DNA from: Armatimonadota bacterium
Lineage (GTDB): Bacteria; Armatimonadota; Chthonomonadetes; Chthonomonadales; CAJBBX01
DNA: 64,000 nt
Assembly (NCBI GenBank): GCA_026392115.1
Contig: JAPLCQ010000038.1
Coordinates: 1-64,000, forward strand
Direction: 5' to 3'
Positions 34,800 through 43,501 of this stretch are shown here, piece by piece (the first letter of the stretch is position 1; the number at the start of each line of letters is the position of its first letter). The notes below the pieces were generated by a model. It was not told the DNA's origin. It worked only from the letters and a program-made list of their open reading frames with translations, and ran no database searches. The position numbers and the translations under genes are program-made.

Positions 34800-35156
34800 C
34801 TAGTCGGCAGGCCGCGCCAGCAGGCCGCCGATGGATGGCGCCTCAACGCGGGCGGTCAGCAGTTCGATGTCGGTGACGCGGACGAACCGCGACAGCGGCC
34901 ATTCGCGGAGGCGGCCGTAGACCAACTCGAACTGGTCGGCCTCCATCTCCTGGAGGCCGGTCAGTTCGGTTTCGCTCACCAGAAGCAGCCGCCCGAACTC
35001 CTGCAAGTGAATGCTTCGGGCATCAGTCATGCCACGTGAAAACGTGATCTCGATATTGTCGCTCAGGCTGATGCGTACCGGGCCGTCGTCGAGGCCGTCG
35101 AACCAGGCGCTGAGGCTGTCGTCCCGTTCCGAATAGCTGATGGCGAAACTTGCCAC
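34800..35156 (-). CDS. Hypothetical protein, 118 aa
   Basis: A 118-residue soluble, acidic protein with alternating strands and a helix: FAISYSERDDSLSAWFDGL, RISLSDNIEITFSRGMTDA, IHLQEFGRLLLVSETELTGLQEM. I recognise no family. It lies between the LolA-like pair and darA on the same strand, 36 bases after darA. Codon use matches the neighbours, so I take it as real. Confidence 0.6.
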   Translation of the reverse strand: MASFAISYSERDDSLSAWFDGLDDGPVRISLSDNIEITFSRGMTDARSIHLQEFGRLLLVSETELTGLQEMEADQFELVYGRLREWPLSRFVRVTDIELLTARVEAPSIGGLLARPAD

Positions 35157-35192
35157 AGGCCCGCTCCCTGGTCGTTACGACGACGCAACCCG

Positions 35193-35522
35193 CTAGAACC
35201 GCTCGAACCGCTCTACGTCCACCACAAAGACCACGGCGCCGCCCACCAGCACCTTCACGGGCGACGGCATGAACGTGCCCACGGGCGCGGCGTCCGGCGG
35301 CAGCACGTTGACGAACTGCTCGCGCGTCTTGCAGCTGTCGCCGACGACCCCCAGGACCTTCTCCACTTCGGCATCGTCCACGCCGATGAGCAGCGTGACG
35401 TTGCCCTCGCGGAGGAAGCCGCCGGTGCTGCCGATCTTGGTGAACTTGTAGCCGTGCCGAAGCAGGGCCTCGGTGATGCGGCTCTTGTCCCGGTCATGCA
35501 CCACGGTGATGACTAGCTTCAT
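35193..35522 (-). CDS. darA: DarA, PII-like c-di-AMP receptor
   Basis: A 109-residue PII-like protein (also called PstA/YaaQ, DUF970) that binds c-di-AMP as a trimer. The ferredoxin-like core is seen as KLVITVVHDRDKSRITEALLRHGYKFTKIGSTGGFLREGN (nucleotide-binding T-loop region), TLLIGVDDAEVEKVL and the C-terminal GGAVVFVVDVERFERF. It sits 16 bases downstream of tmk, the same pairing as yaaQ-tmk in Firmicutes. Together with cdaA and cdaR at 19-21 kb it shows a working c-di-AMP system. Confidence 0.92.
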   Translation of the reverse strand: MKLVITVVHDRDKSRITEALLRHGYKFTKIGSTGGFLREGNVTLLIGVDDAEVEKVLGVVGDSCKTREQFVNVLPPDAAPVGTFMPSPVKVLVGGAVVFVVDVERFERF

Positions 35523-35538
35523 GGCACTTCCTCCCGTG

Positions 35539-36168
35539 TCAACCAGCAGAGCGCCCCAGTGGGGGCGCCAGATCGCTCAGGGCCGTTTGGATTCGCTCCT
35601 CCACCTCGGCCGGCGAGCCCGATGCGTCGACGACGCGGAACCGCTCCGGGCTATGGCGGGCCTCGGCCAGGAAGCCCTCGCGAACCCGGGCGTGGAACTC
35701 TGCAGGCTCGGCCTCCATGCGGTTTCGATCCATCTGGCGGTTCAGGCCTGTCTCGGGCGCCAGGTCCAACAGCAGGGTCCTATCCGGCAATACGCCGCCC
35801 ACGGCGAAAGCGTTCAAGCTGCGTATGGCGCCCACATCCTGCTGCCTGCCCCAGCCCTGATAGGCCACGCTGGAATCGATGTGCCGGTCACCCAGAACCA
35901 CCGCCCCGCGCGCCACGGCAGGCGCCACCACGCGCGCCACGACCTGTGCTCGGGCGGCCAGGAAGAGCAGCAATTCGGCGCGTGCCTCCAGGTCGGAAGC
36001 GGTGTCGAGGAGCAGTGCACGGATGCGCTCGGCCATGGGCTCTCCCCCCGGCTCCCGTACGCAGACCACATCCACGCCGTCAGTCCGAAGGCGGGCCTCC
36101 AACCGGGCGATCTGGCTCGACTTCCCGCTTCCCTCAACACCCTCAAAGGTGACGAAGAGGCCCCTCAT
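35539..36168 (-). CDS. tmk: Thymidylate kinase
   Basis: A 209-residue kinase that phosphorylates dTMP to dTDP. The P-loop FEGVEGSGKSSQ, the DR(x) motif GDRHIDSSVAYQGWGR, and the LID-proximal VREPGGEP are complete. It overlaps the R3H ATPase stop by 4 bases and precedes darA, forming a short minus-strand operon. The GSGKSSQ P-loop matches the bacterial type. Confidence 0.96.
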   Translation of the reverse strand: MRGLFVTFEGVEGSGKSSQIARLEARLRTDGVDVVCVREPGGEPMAERIRALLLDTASDLEARAELLLFLAARAQVVARVVAPAVARGAVVLGDRHIDSSVAYQGWGRQQDVGAIRSLNAFAVGGVLPDRTLLLDLAPETGLNRQMDRNRMEAEPAEFHARVREGFLAEARHSPERFRVVDASGSPAEVEERIQTALSDLAPPLGRSAG

Positions 36169-37763
36169 ACGGGGAGTATCCGTACTCGCCGCTGCGGCTC
36201 GTCTCCCACGCTCTCGGAGACCAGGTTCCGTTCCACTACCAACTGATGCTGCAGACGGCGGTTGTATCCGTTCTGCGGTCGAAGCTCCACGGCGACGCCG
36301 GTCTCGGCGACGCGCCGCGTCCCCTCCTCCGCCTCGCGCAGGGCCTCGTCGGTGTAGCCGCGGTCCAGCGGGCCCATCTGGAAAATCTCGCGGACGGCTG
36401 ACACCACCTGGGCGTAGGTGTTGCTCTTCACGATATGCGTCGGCAGGTTGCGCGACTGGGCGTCCCGCATGCGGGCCGGTTCGCGGCGATAGCTGGCTTT
36501 GAGCGCGATAACCACATCGGCCTCGCGGATGTCGCGTGCGATGGTGGCCGACACATGGCTCTCCAGGATCGCGCGATCCAGCCGGTTGCGGTTCACGCCG
36601 TAAGGGAAGATGCGCAGCACCGAGTTGTTGCGCTTGCGAGTCACCGCGTCGGGGTGGCGCGGAGCCGGAGCGTGGGCATCGGGCGCGCTCAGGTTCAGCG
36701 GCTCCAAGTCGTCGTCCGCCTCGTCGACGACCGGCCGCACTCCGCCCTGGTCTGACCCCGACCGCTGCACGACCTCGATCTCGCCCTCTGTATTGCGGAC
36801 GCGAATCTCCGGGCGCGGCGGCGCTCCGCGGAGGAAGCGGTCCACGGTCTCCTCCACGTTGTGGTGGATCGCCAGCTTGTTGACGTCCATGATCTCGATG
36901 ACGACCTCGAATGTGGGCGGGGCCTTGCGCTCAAGCACGGTCTTCTGGGTGCCGCGCCGCTTGGCCTCCTCGTCAGACAGGGTCACCGCCGCGATGCCGC
37001 CCACCAGGTCGCTGAGGGTGGGGTTCATCAGCAGGTTCTCGAGGCTGTTGCCGTGGGCCGTGGCCACCAGCTGCACTCCGCGCTCGGCGATGGTCCGCGA
37101 CGCGAAGGCCTCCTGCTCGGTGCCGATCTCGTCGATGACGATGACCTCCGGCATGTGGTTCTCCACCGCCTCGATCATCACCGCGTGCTGCATGGCCGGC
37201 TCGGGCACCTGCATCCGCCGGGCCCGCCCGATGGCGGGATGCGGGATGTCGCCGTCTCCGGCGATCTCGTTGGACGTGTCGACCACGACGACGCGGCGGC
37301 GGTACTGGTCGCTGAGGACCCGGGCCACCTCGCGCAGCTTGGTTGTCTTGCCCCGCCCCGGCCGGCCCAGCATGAGGATCGACTTGCCGGACTCCACCAC
37401 GTCGTGGATGATGTCGATGGTCCCGTAGACGGCGCGGCCCACGCGGCAGGTCACGCCGATGATCTTCCCTACCCGGTTGCGGATGGCTGAAATCCGGTGG
37501 AGCGTGCGCTCGATGCCGGCGCGGTTGTCCTTGCCGAAGCTGCCCACGCGCTCCACCACATAGTCTATGTCGCCCTGCGAGGCATGCTCGGAGCCCACGT
37601 CCACCACGGATTCGGTGTAGCGGGCCTCAGGGACGCGGCCCAGATCGATGACGATCTCAAGCAGGCCCTCTTCGGTCTGGACCGCCGCAAGCGCGTCGCG
37701 TAGGGTCGGCGGGAGGACCTCCAGTAGCTGGTCGATGTTGTCGGTAATCTGATGCTGCTTCAT
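36165..37763 (-). CDS. Ycf45/SpoIIIAA-like AAA ATPase with R3H domain
   Basis: A 532-residue cytoplasmic ATPase. The AAA domain (about 60-300) has Walker A MLGRPGRGKTTKLREVARVL, Walker B EVIVIDEIGTEQEA and VATAHGNSLENLL, matching SpoIIIAA and chloroplast Ycf45. A linker carries an acidic stretch, then a middle region (LRIFPYGVNRNRLDRAILE) precedes a C-terminal R3H nucleic-acid-binding motif, RRLQHQLVVERNLVSESVGDEPQRRV, with the R-x3-H signature. The ATG at 37763 is chosen by homology to the family N-terminus; the frame stays open to 38039 without support. It is the first gene of the run to tmk and darA. Confidence 0.88.
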   Translation of the reverse strand: MKQHQITDNIDQLLEVLPPTLRDALAAVQTEEGLLEIVIDLGRVPEARYTESVVDVGSEHASQGDIDYVVERVGSFGKDNRAGIERTLHRISAIRNRVGKIIGVTCRVGRAVYGTIDIIHDVVESGKSILMLGRPGRGKTTKLREVARVLSDQYRRRVVVVDTSNEIAGDGDIPHPAIGRARRMQVPEPAMQHAVMIEAVENHMPEVIVIDEIGTEQEAFASRTIAERGVQLVATAHGNSLENLLMNPTLSDLVGGIAAVTLSDEEAKRRGTQKTVLERKAPPTFEVVIEIMDVNKLAIHHNVEETVDRFLRGAPPRPEIRVRNTEGEIEVVQRSGSDQGGVRPVVDEADDDLEPLNLSAPDAHAPAPRHPDAVTRKRNNSVLRIFPYGVNRNRLDRAILESHVSATIARDIREADVVIALKASYRREPARMRDAQSRNLPTHIVKSNTYAQVVSAVREIFQMGPLDRGYTDEALREAEEGTRRVAETGVAVELRPQNGYNRRLQHQLVVERNLVSESVGDEPQRRVRILPV

Positions 37764-38012
37764 ATGGATACGGGCGGCGCACGGAGGGGCCTGTTGGGAT
37801 GGGTTGCATGGCCCGCGCCGGGGGAATGATACCGAATCCAGCGCCACCTTCGCAGGTCTACTCCAGCACGCCGCCGGTTGGGTCACGTTCGGCTTCCACT
37901 CCCGAGCCCCCGCTCGGTGTTCGCGTTCCGGGAACCTGTCCGCTACAGGGCCCGAGCGCGGAGCCAGGGGCACACACCAGCCGACACCACCTCGTAGTCG
38001 GCCGGGGCTTGA

Positions 38013-38835
38013 CTCACTGCAGACCACTTGTTGCAACACTTCCCTGGCTACCAGTCAGGCATGTTCACCGTCGTCTCGGCCCCAATCGAGCCGGAGTACG
38101 ACACAAATCAGTACTACGTGCACTTTACCGCCGCTGCCCCGTCCGGGGCAGAGCTCCCGCAAGGGTGCGTAGTCGTCGTCGAGGAGGATGTGGGCGCGGT
38201 TAAGCGGTACGATTAGCGCTCCGTGATGGCAGCCATTAACACATCTCCGGCCATTACAGAGTCACAAGTTGTCATGATCGGGCGGAACTGGATCGCGCAG
38301 AATGTTGACCCCGATCCCAGCCTCGTCGAACTCAATGCGCCGCGCGACGATTACCCGATTCTGTTCAAGGTCGATGTGGATGCGTTCCTCAATCAGGCGC
38401 TGGTCTACAAGATCCCTTACGAGGCGATGGCCCTCTACATTGATGCACACACGGGCGGCGTGATCGGCACAGACCCATGGGCAGAGGCGGGCACTCGGTC
38501 CGGCAAGGGCAAGAAGAAGCCGCTTGCCCCCGCCGAGGTCCTACTGGACGTGAAGCTGGGTCCCCGGTTCATCGCCATGCATCACGCCGCGGCGCTGCTG
38601 CCTCCGGGCCGCGCGTTCGTGTGGCGCCTCCAGGCGGAGGCGCTGGGTGTGGGTTATTTGGCTTGAGCGGGCGGCCGTTACTCTGGCCTGCAGCGGGCGA
38701 GCCGTGCGGCTTCCGCTGGCTCGGTCGCGGCCGACGAGCCCGGGCCTCGTGGCCTGGATGCGGTCCGGCGCCCTGTACGTGGCCGCCCGCGAAGTCATGC
38801 GCCTGACCGGTCGCCTGAGCATAGATGTACGTTAG
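38013..38835 (+). pseudogene. Decayed PepSY / copper-amine-oxidase-N-like protein fragment
   Basis: Reading from 38013 there is coherent coding signal in one frame through LQHFPGYQSGMFTVVSAPIEP and YYVHFTAAAPSG...VVVVEEDVGAVKRYD, the pattern of a PepSY repeat. A TAG at 38214-38216 interrupts it. The same frame resumes directly with INTSPAITESQVVMIGRNW and YEAMALYIDAHTGGVIGTDPW, a second PepSY-like repeat, and stops at 38666. In the next frame, SGALYVAAREVMRLTGRL (to 38835) looks like the end of a copper-amine-oxidase-N-type repeat. The start is missing (a TGA in frame lies at 38010). I read this as one truncated gene with one stop and one frameshift. A separate small 147-residue gene from 38226 is the alternative. 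Confidence 0.55.
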
Positions 38836-39112
38836 AGGGTCGTGACCCTTACCGGCCCATACGGCCCAGACCGCAAACGCAGGGCAGCGCCAGTCGACCA
38901 CGGTTCGGCAATAAGTATCGTAAATCTGCTTTATTGAGACAACGGATAGTATCCATGACGCAAACCATAGACCCCAAGCATGACTGTGGACAGACGCGCC
39001 GAGTTGTCGCCGACCTTGAAGGCGACCGCAGCCGCCTTCAAGGTTGCACCTTCCGCTACCGTCTCAACCAGCTCACGCCTCTACACCGGCGTCGACGCCG
39101 CGTTCCGAACAC
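38836..39112. other. Non-coding stretch with a 12-bp inverted repeat
   Basis: I see no supported gene here. ACCTTGAAGGCG (39013-39024) and CGCCTTCAAGGT (39033-39044) form a perfect 12-bp stem with an eight-base loop and no T-tract. AGGGTCGTGACCCT at about 38834-38849 is another short palindrome. The local base composition is less GC-rich than the flanking genes. Confidence 0.4.
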
Positions 39113-39631
39113 CTAGTACCCGTATTCGGTCAGGAACTCCGCGAAGCCCTCGATCTCGTCATCAGCCAGCGGCGATCCATCAGCGTCCTCGTCGTCCTCC
39201 TCGTTGTCATCGCAGCAGGCGCTTCGGAACTCCGACCGCAGGGCCTGGGCGTACTCCGAGTCGCCGGAGATCAGGTCGGCCGCCTTGCCGATCCACTCGA
39301 CCTTGTAGTGGCCGGCGAGGCCGTCATTGTAGAGCTTCTGCGCCACCGGCATGGCCGCGTCGCCGGACGGAAGCCCCGGCCGAGCCGCGGCAAGCGCCGC
39401 CACGACCTCGGGGCCGCCTTCCCGGGGCGCCATGCAGCTCGCGGCGTCCACGCAGAGCAGGAAGCCCACCATCTCGTCGGCGGTGTCGAACCATACGAAC
39501 GCGCCCATGCCGCTGCCGCAGAAGGCGGGCGGCGCATCGCAGTACTGGTAGTAACCGTAGCGGCCCGGCTCGAACGGACGGCTATGGGCCTCCTCCAGCG
39601 GATCGAGCTCAGGACCAACGTCGTTCTGCAT
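39113..39631 (-). CDS. Hypothetical acidic protein, 172 aa
   Basis: A 172-residue soluble protein with no signal peptide. It has an aromatic N-terminal part (RPFEPGRYGYYQYCDAPPAFCGSGMGAFVWFDTADEMVGFLLC), a helical middle, and a strongly acidic C-terminus with a run of Glu/Asp (CCDDNEEDDEDADG). Cysteines are frequent. I do not recognise a family. The ATG at 39631 is preceded by GGAGGGACGTGAG; the frame stays open upstream but that part overlaps the tRNA genes on the other strand and is not coding. Confidence 0.6.
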   Translation of the reverse strand: MQNDVGPELDPLEEAHSRPFEPGRYGYYQYCDAPPAFCGSGMGAFVWFDTADEMVGFLLCVDAASCMAPREGGPEVVAALAAARPGLPSGDAAMPVAQKLYNDGLAGHYKVEWIGKAADLISGDSEYAQALRSEFRSACCDDNEEDDEDADGSPLADDEIEGFAEFLTEYGY

Positions 39632-40035
39632 CTCACGTCCCTCCATAGTGATCTGCGGGGCCTTGGCGCCCCTGCTGGCGATGTTACTCGCGCATACCCG
39701 CCGAAACCGGAAAGCCGAACGGGCAGTAGTCCGCAGAAACCTGAATCTCCACGCAGGGGCTGCCGACTGTTTGGCGTCATGACCGGCGGTCGACGTCAGA
39801 TGCGCTACACGAGCGACATGCAAGGGCCGCGGCGGTCCTCTCTGCGCACAGCTTCGTTCGCCGAGGACTGGGTCACGAGCCGGCGCACCCCTCGGCTTGC
39901 GTCGGGTCCAACCGTGACCGCCAAACACACGGTATGCCGACCCAGCCGACCCCATCGCCACCGGGCAGTCGGGTGATGGAGGTCTGTGGTGGGATGCATT
40001 GCGCTGCCGGACATGGTATACTCTCCTGTCAGCGC
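39632..40035. other. Gene-free stretch before the tRNA genes
   Basis: No coding frame here has convincing support on either strand. A TATACT hexamer at 40017-40022 with TGG before it (extended -10) lies 13 bases upstream of the first tRNA and is its likely promoter; the -35 element is poor. Confidence 0.4.
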
Positions 40036-40111
40036 GCGCTCGTAGCTCAGCGGATAGAGCGACAGGTTGCGGACCTGTAGGCCGGGGGTTCGAGTCCCTC
40101 CGGGCGCACCA
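40036..40111 (+). tRNA. tRNA-Arg (anticodon GCG)
   Basis: A 76-base cloverleaf folds fully: acceptor GCGCTCG with CGGGCGC (one G-U pair), D-arm GCTC/GAGC, anticodon stem ACAGG/CCTGT around loop TTGCGGA, T-arm GGGGG-TTCGAGT-CCCTC. The anticodon is GCG (positions 34-36), reading CGC/CGU. CCA is encoded. Most bacteria use ACG here, with A34 edited to inosine. Confidence 0.9.
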
Positions 40112-40141
40112 ACCTTGATCCGCCCCACCAGGCGGATGCAA

Positions 40142-40214
40142 GCCCTCGTAGCTCAGTGGATAGAGCTGGGGCGTCCTAAGCCTTGAGTCGGGGGTTCGAC
40201 TCCCTCCGAGGGCG
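40142..40214 (+). tRNA. tRNA-Arg (anticodon CCT)
   Basis: A 73-base cloverleaf with a perfect acceptor stem GCCCTCG/CGAGGGC, D-arm GCTC/GAGC, anticodon loop GTCCTAA (anticodon CCT, codon AGG) and T-loop TTCGACT. CCA is not encoded. It lies 30 bases after the first tRNA. Confidence 0.9.
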
Positions 40215-40263
40215 CTTTCACCACATGGCGAGCAGCACGGTGCTGCCGCCATGTCTGTGTCGC

Positions 40264-40348
40264 GGAGGGGTCGCATAGTGGTCTAGTGCGCCCGCCTCGA
40301 AAGCGGGTAGGCCGCAAGGTCTCGCGGGTTCGAATCCCGCCCCCTCCG
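40264..40348 (+). tRNA. tRNA-Ser (anticodon CGA)
   Basis: An 85-base class II tRNA with acceptor GGAGGGG/CCCCTCC, anticodon stem CCCGC/GCGGG around CTCGAAA (anticodon CGA, codon TCG), a long variable arm and a T-arm GCGGG-TTCGAAT-CCCGC. CCA is not encoded. Confidence 0.92.
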
Positions 40349-40435
40349 CTCCCCTTCCCCCGTCGCGTTTCCTCGCGTTTCGCGGGGTTCTACCCCTCTT
40401 GGTGAAACCGTCATGCGCGCCTGTGCGTAGGACAA

Positions 40436-40456
40436 CTTGATTCTGGTACACTCAAG
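40436..40456 (+). promoter_or_regulatory. HAIR operator (HspR binding site) upstream of dnaK
   Basis: CTTGATT, seven bases, then ACTCAAG. This matches the HAIR consensus CTTGAGT-N7-ACTCAAG with one mismatch and exact spacing. It lies 108 bases before dnaK, whose operon encodes HspR, so autoregulated heat-shock repression is expected. Confidence 0.88.
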
Positions 40457-40468
40457 TCACGCTATACG
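40438..40468 (+). promoter_or_regulatory. Putative dnaK promoter overlapping the HAIR operator
   Basis: TTGATT (40438-40443) and TATACG (40463-40468), 19 bases apart, could be -35 and -10. The spacing is slightly long. HspR bound to the operator would cover the -35. Confidence 0.4.
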
Positions 40469-40563
40469 GCGAGGCTAATACGGCGGCGACCGGAGCCTGT
40501 GCGCCTGCACGATCTGAGCGTCGGGTTCCACAACCAATCGCCGCGCCTGGGAGGAGCATCGAG

Positions 40564-42390
40564 ATGCCAAAGACCGTCGGTATTGACCTCGGCACCACCA
40601 ATTCTGTTGTCGCGGTCCTGGAAGGTGGCGAGCCCACCGTCATCGCGAACGCTGAAGGCAGCCGGCTGACCCCGTCGGTCGTCGGCTTCTCCAAGTCCGG
40701 CGAGCGGCTCGTGGGAGCAGGCGCCAAGCGCCAGGCGATCGTGAACCCGGACCGCACGATCATCTCCATCAAGCGCAAGATGGGCGCCGGCGACACCGTT
40801 CGCATCGACGACAAGAGCTACACCCCCGAGCAGATTTCGGCCATGGTGCTGCAGAAGCTCAAGGCCGACGCTGAGTCCTACCTGGGCGAAACCGTCGACT
40901 CCGCCGTCATCACGGTGCCGGCCTACTTCAACGACGCCCAGCGAACCGCCACAAAGACCGCCGGCGAGATCGCCGGGCTGAAGGTGCTCCGCATCATCAA
41001 CGAGCCGACGGCGGCCGCTCTGGCCTATGGGCTCGACAAGAAGAAGAACGAGACCATCCTCGTGTTCGACCTTGGCGGCGGCACGTTCGATGTGTCGGTG
41101 CTCGAGGTGGGAGATGGCCTCTTCGAGGTGAAGTCCACCGCCGGCGACACACGCCTGGGCGGCGACGACTGGGACGCACGGCTCGTGGACTACATGGCTG
41201 CCGAGTTCAAGAAGGAGCACGGCCTCGACCTTAGCAAGGACCGCCAGGCCATGCAGCGCCTTCGCGAGGCCGCGGAGAAGGCCAAGATCGAGTTGTCGAA
41301 CGTGGTCCAGGCCAACGTTAACCTGCCGTTCATCAGCGCCTCGCCTGACGGCCCGGTTCACCTCGACATGAACATCACCCGCGCGAAGTTCGAGGAGCTG
41401 ACCCGCGATCTGGTTACCCGCTGCGAGGTGCCCTTCAAGCGCGCCCTGTCCGACGCGAAGGTGACCCCCGGTCAGTTGGACGAGATCGTGCTCGTCGGTG
41501 GCTCAACGCGAATGCCCATGGTTCAGGATCTGGTCAAGCGCCTGGGCGGTGGCAAGGAGCCCAACAAGAGCGTGAACCCGGACGAGGTCGTGGCCATCGG
41601 CGCCGCGGTTCAGGCGGGCGTCCTGGCGGGCGAGGTGAAGGATGTCGTCCTACTCGACGTCACTCCCCTCTCGCTGGGTATCGAGACCCTTGGCGGCGTC
41701 TTCACTCGGCTGATCGATCGCAACACGACGATCCCCGTCCGCAAGTCCGAGACCTTCTCCACCGCCGACGACGGCCAGACCACCGTCCATGTGAAGGTCT
41801 TCCAGGGCGAGCGGGAGATCGCGGCGCACAACACCGCCCTGGGCGACTTCGTCCTGACCGGTCTGCCGCCCGCCCCGCGCGGCGTGCCCCAGATCGAGGT
41901 GACCTTCGACATCGACGCCAACGGCATCGTGAATGTCAGCGCCTTGGACAAGGCCACCAAGAAGCAGCAGTCGATCACGATCACCGGCTCCAGCAAGCTG
42001 GACGACCGCGACATCGAGCGGATGGTCCAGGAGGCGGCCGCCCACGCCGAAGAGGACAGGCAGGCGCGCGAGACCGCCGAGAAGACCAACAAGGCCGACC
42101 AGTTGGCCTACCAGACCGAGCGCACCCTGAAGGACTTGGGCGGCAAGGCGCCCGGCGACGACAAGCTGCGGATCGAGACGATCATCGAGAACCTGCGCGC
42201 AGCGATCAAGGAGAACAACCTCCCCGAGATCGAGCGGCTCTCCGAAGAGCTCCAGCAGGCCAGCTACGCTCTCAGCGAGAAGGCCTACAAGGAGACCGCC
42301 GGATCGGCCGGTCCCGACGGCGCCGCCGATGGCGCGGGCTCCGCTCCGCCTCCCTCCGACGACGTGATCGACGCCGAGTTCAAGCAGTAG
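40564..42390 (+). CDS. dnaK: Molecular chaperone DnaK (Hsp70)
   Basis: A 608-residue Hsp70. The nucleotide-binding domain has [19 protein letters not shown], the phosphate-2 motif [19 protein letters not shown] and the adenosine motif [16 protein letters not shown]. The substrate domain carries [20 protein letters not shown]. The helical lid ends with the poorly conserved tail ...[10 protein letters not shown]. It begins the operon dnaK-dnaJ-hspR; no grpE is present between the genes, so grpE must be elsewhere. Repression by HspR at the HAIR site is predicted. Confidence 0.98.
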   Translation: MPKTVGIDLGTTNSVVAVLEGGEPTVIANAEGSRLTPSVVGFSKSGERLVGAGAKRQAIVNPDRTIISIKRKMGAGDTVRIDDKSYTPEQISAMVLQKLKADAESYLGETVDSAVITVPAYFNDAQRTATKTAGEIAGLKVLRIINEPTAAALAYGLDKKKNETILVFDLGGGTFDVSVLEVGDGLFEVKSTAGDTRLGGDDWDARLVDYMAAEFKKEHGLDLSKDRQAMQRLREAAEKAKIELSNVVQANVNLPFISASPDGPVHLDMNITRAKFEELTRDLVTRCEVPFKRALSDAKVTPGQLDEIVLVGGSTRMPMVQDLVKRLGGGKEPNKSVNPDEVVAIGAAVQAGVLAGEVKDVVLLDVTPLSLGIETLGGVFTRLIDRNTTIPVRKSETFSTADDGQTTVHVKVFQGEREIAAHNTALGDFVLTGLPPAPRGVPQIEVTFDIDANGIVNVSALDKATKKQQSITITGSSKLDDRDIERMVQEAAAHAEEDRQARETAEKTNKADQLAYQTERTLKDLGGKAPGDDKLRIETIIENLRAAIKENNLPEIERLSEELQQASYALSEKAYKETAGSAGPDGAADGAGSAPPPSDDVIDAEFKQ

Positions 42391-42492
42391 TCCTGCCGCG
42401 CGCGGGAGCCGCTCCAACACGGCTCTCGCGCGCGGGGATGGCCCAGAAGCGCGCGGCAACGGCCTTTACCGTGCCGGGATGGGAGGCGCCAC

Positions 42493-43494
42493 ATGAACTC
42501 GCCTCAGTACAAGGACTACTACGCGATCCTCGGGGTGAGCCGCCAGGCCGACGAGAAAGAGATCAAGGCGGCGTACCGGAGGCTTGCCCGGAAGTACCAT
42601 CCCGACGTCAACCCCGGTGACCAGGCGGCCGAGGAGCGCTTCAAGGAGATCAGCGAGGCCTACGAGGTGCTGGGTGACGCCCACAAGCGATCCCAGTACG
42701 AGAGCTTCGGTGAGCAGTGGAAGCGCGCCAGCCAGTCTGGAGTGCGGCACCCACAGGGGGCCGGACCCATGCCGGGCGGGTTCGACCTCGGCTCAGGGCT
42801 GTCGGACCTCTTTGAGACCCTCTTCGGCGGCGCCGGCAACGGCCGCGCCAATCGCGCCTCGGGTCGCGGCGAGGACGTCGAGTACGCCATCGAAGTCACG
42901 CTGGAGGACGCGCTCAAGGGTGTCTTGAAGGAGATTTCGCTGGTGCTGGAGGACGTCTGCTCAGGGTGCGGCGGGGTCGGCGCCCCGCGGCGCGGTCGCG
43001 GGGCCATCGACATCGGGGGCATTTGCACCCGGTGCCATGGGAACGGGCGCGTCACCCGGACGCAGCGGATCAACGTGAAGGTGCCTGCCGGCATCGAGGA
43101 GGGGCGCCGCCTGAAGCTCGCGGGCCAGGGCGCGTCCGGAGCCGACGGAGTGCGCGGCGATCTCTACCTGGTGGTGAAGGTGCGTGATCACGCGACCTAT
43201 GAGCGCAACGGCAAGGATCTGACGACCAACGCGGACGTTCCCTATACGCTGGCGGCGCTGGGTGGCGAACTCGCCGTGGCGACGCTGCAGGGCTCGCGTA
43301 CCCTTACCGTGCCTGCAGGTGTGCAGAGCGGGCAGCGAATCCGCATTTCCGGGCAAGGCATGCCCGGTCAGGACGGGCGCAGCGGCGACCTCTATGTCCG
43401 AGTGAAGGTCACCGTGCCGAAGGATCCCTCACCGCGTGAGCGCGAGTTGCTGAAGCAGCTGGCGGCCCTTCGCGGCGACACTGTGCGGGGCTGA
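42493..43494 (+). CDS. dnaJ: DnaJ-family co-chaperone with reduced zinc finger
   Basis: A 333-residue Hsp40. The J-domain includes YYAILGVSRQADEKEIKAAYRRLARKYHPDVNPG with the HPD tripeptide that stimulates DnaK. A short Gly-rich linker follows. The zinc region has only two of the usual four CXXCXG motifs, CSGCGG and CTRCHG, about 25 residues apart, so it can bind at most one zinc. The C-terminal substrate domains (KVPAGIEEGRRLKLAGQG, VPAGVQSGQRIRISGQGMPG) are normal. It is intermediate between DnaJ and CbpA. It lies 102 bases after dnaK and 7 bases before hspR. Confidence 0.92.
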   Translation: MNSPQYKDYYAILGVSRQADEKEIKAAYRRLARKYHPDVNPGDQAAEERFKEISEAYEVLGDAHKRSQYESFGEQWKRASQSGVRHPQGAGPMPGGFDLGSGLSDLFETLFGGAGNGRANRASGRGEDVEYAIEVTLEDALKGVLKEISLVLEDVCSGCGGVGAPRRGRGAIDIGGICTRCHGNGRVTRTQRINVKVPAGIEEGRRLKLAGQGASGADGVRGDLYLVVKVRDHATYERNGKDLTTNADVPYTLAALGGELAVATLQGSRTLTVPAGVQSGQRIRISGQGMPGQDGRSGDLYVRVKVTVPKDPSPRERELLKQLAALRGDTVRG

Positions 43495-43501
43495 CGGCGA
43501 T

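Noticed and set aside
39013..39044. Perfect 12-bp inverted repeat as a terminator
   Set aside because: No T-tract and no gene ends close by; kept only as a note in the non-coding stretch.
39805..40128. Minus-strand frame with GAPGGTRTPGLQVRNLSLYPLSYER
   Set aside because: This is the common false protein made by reading a tRNA antisense; it lies over tRNA-Arg(GCG).
40218..40451. Minus-strand frame with GAGFEPARPCGLPAFEAGALDHY
   Set aside because: Antisense of tRNA-Ser, another common annotation artefact.
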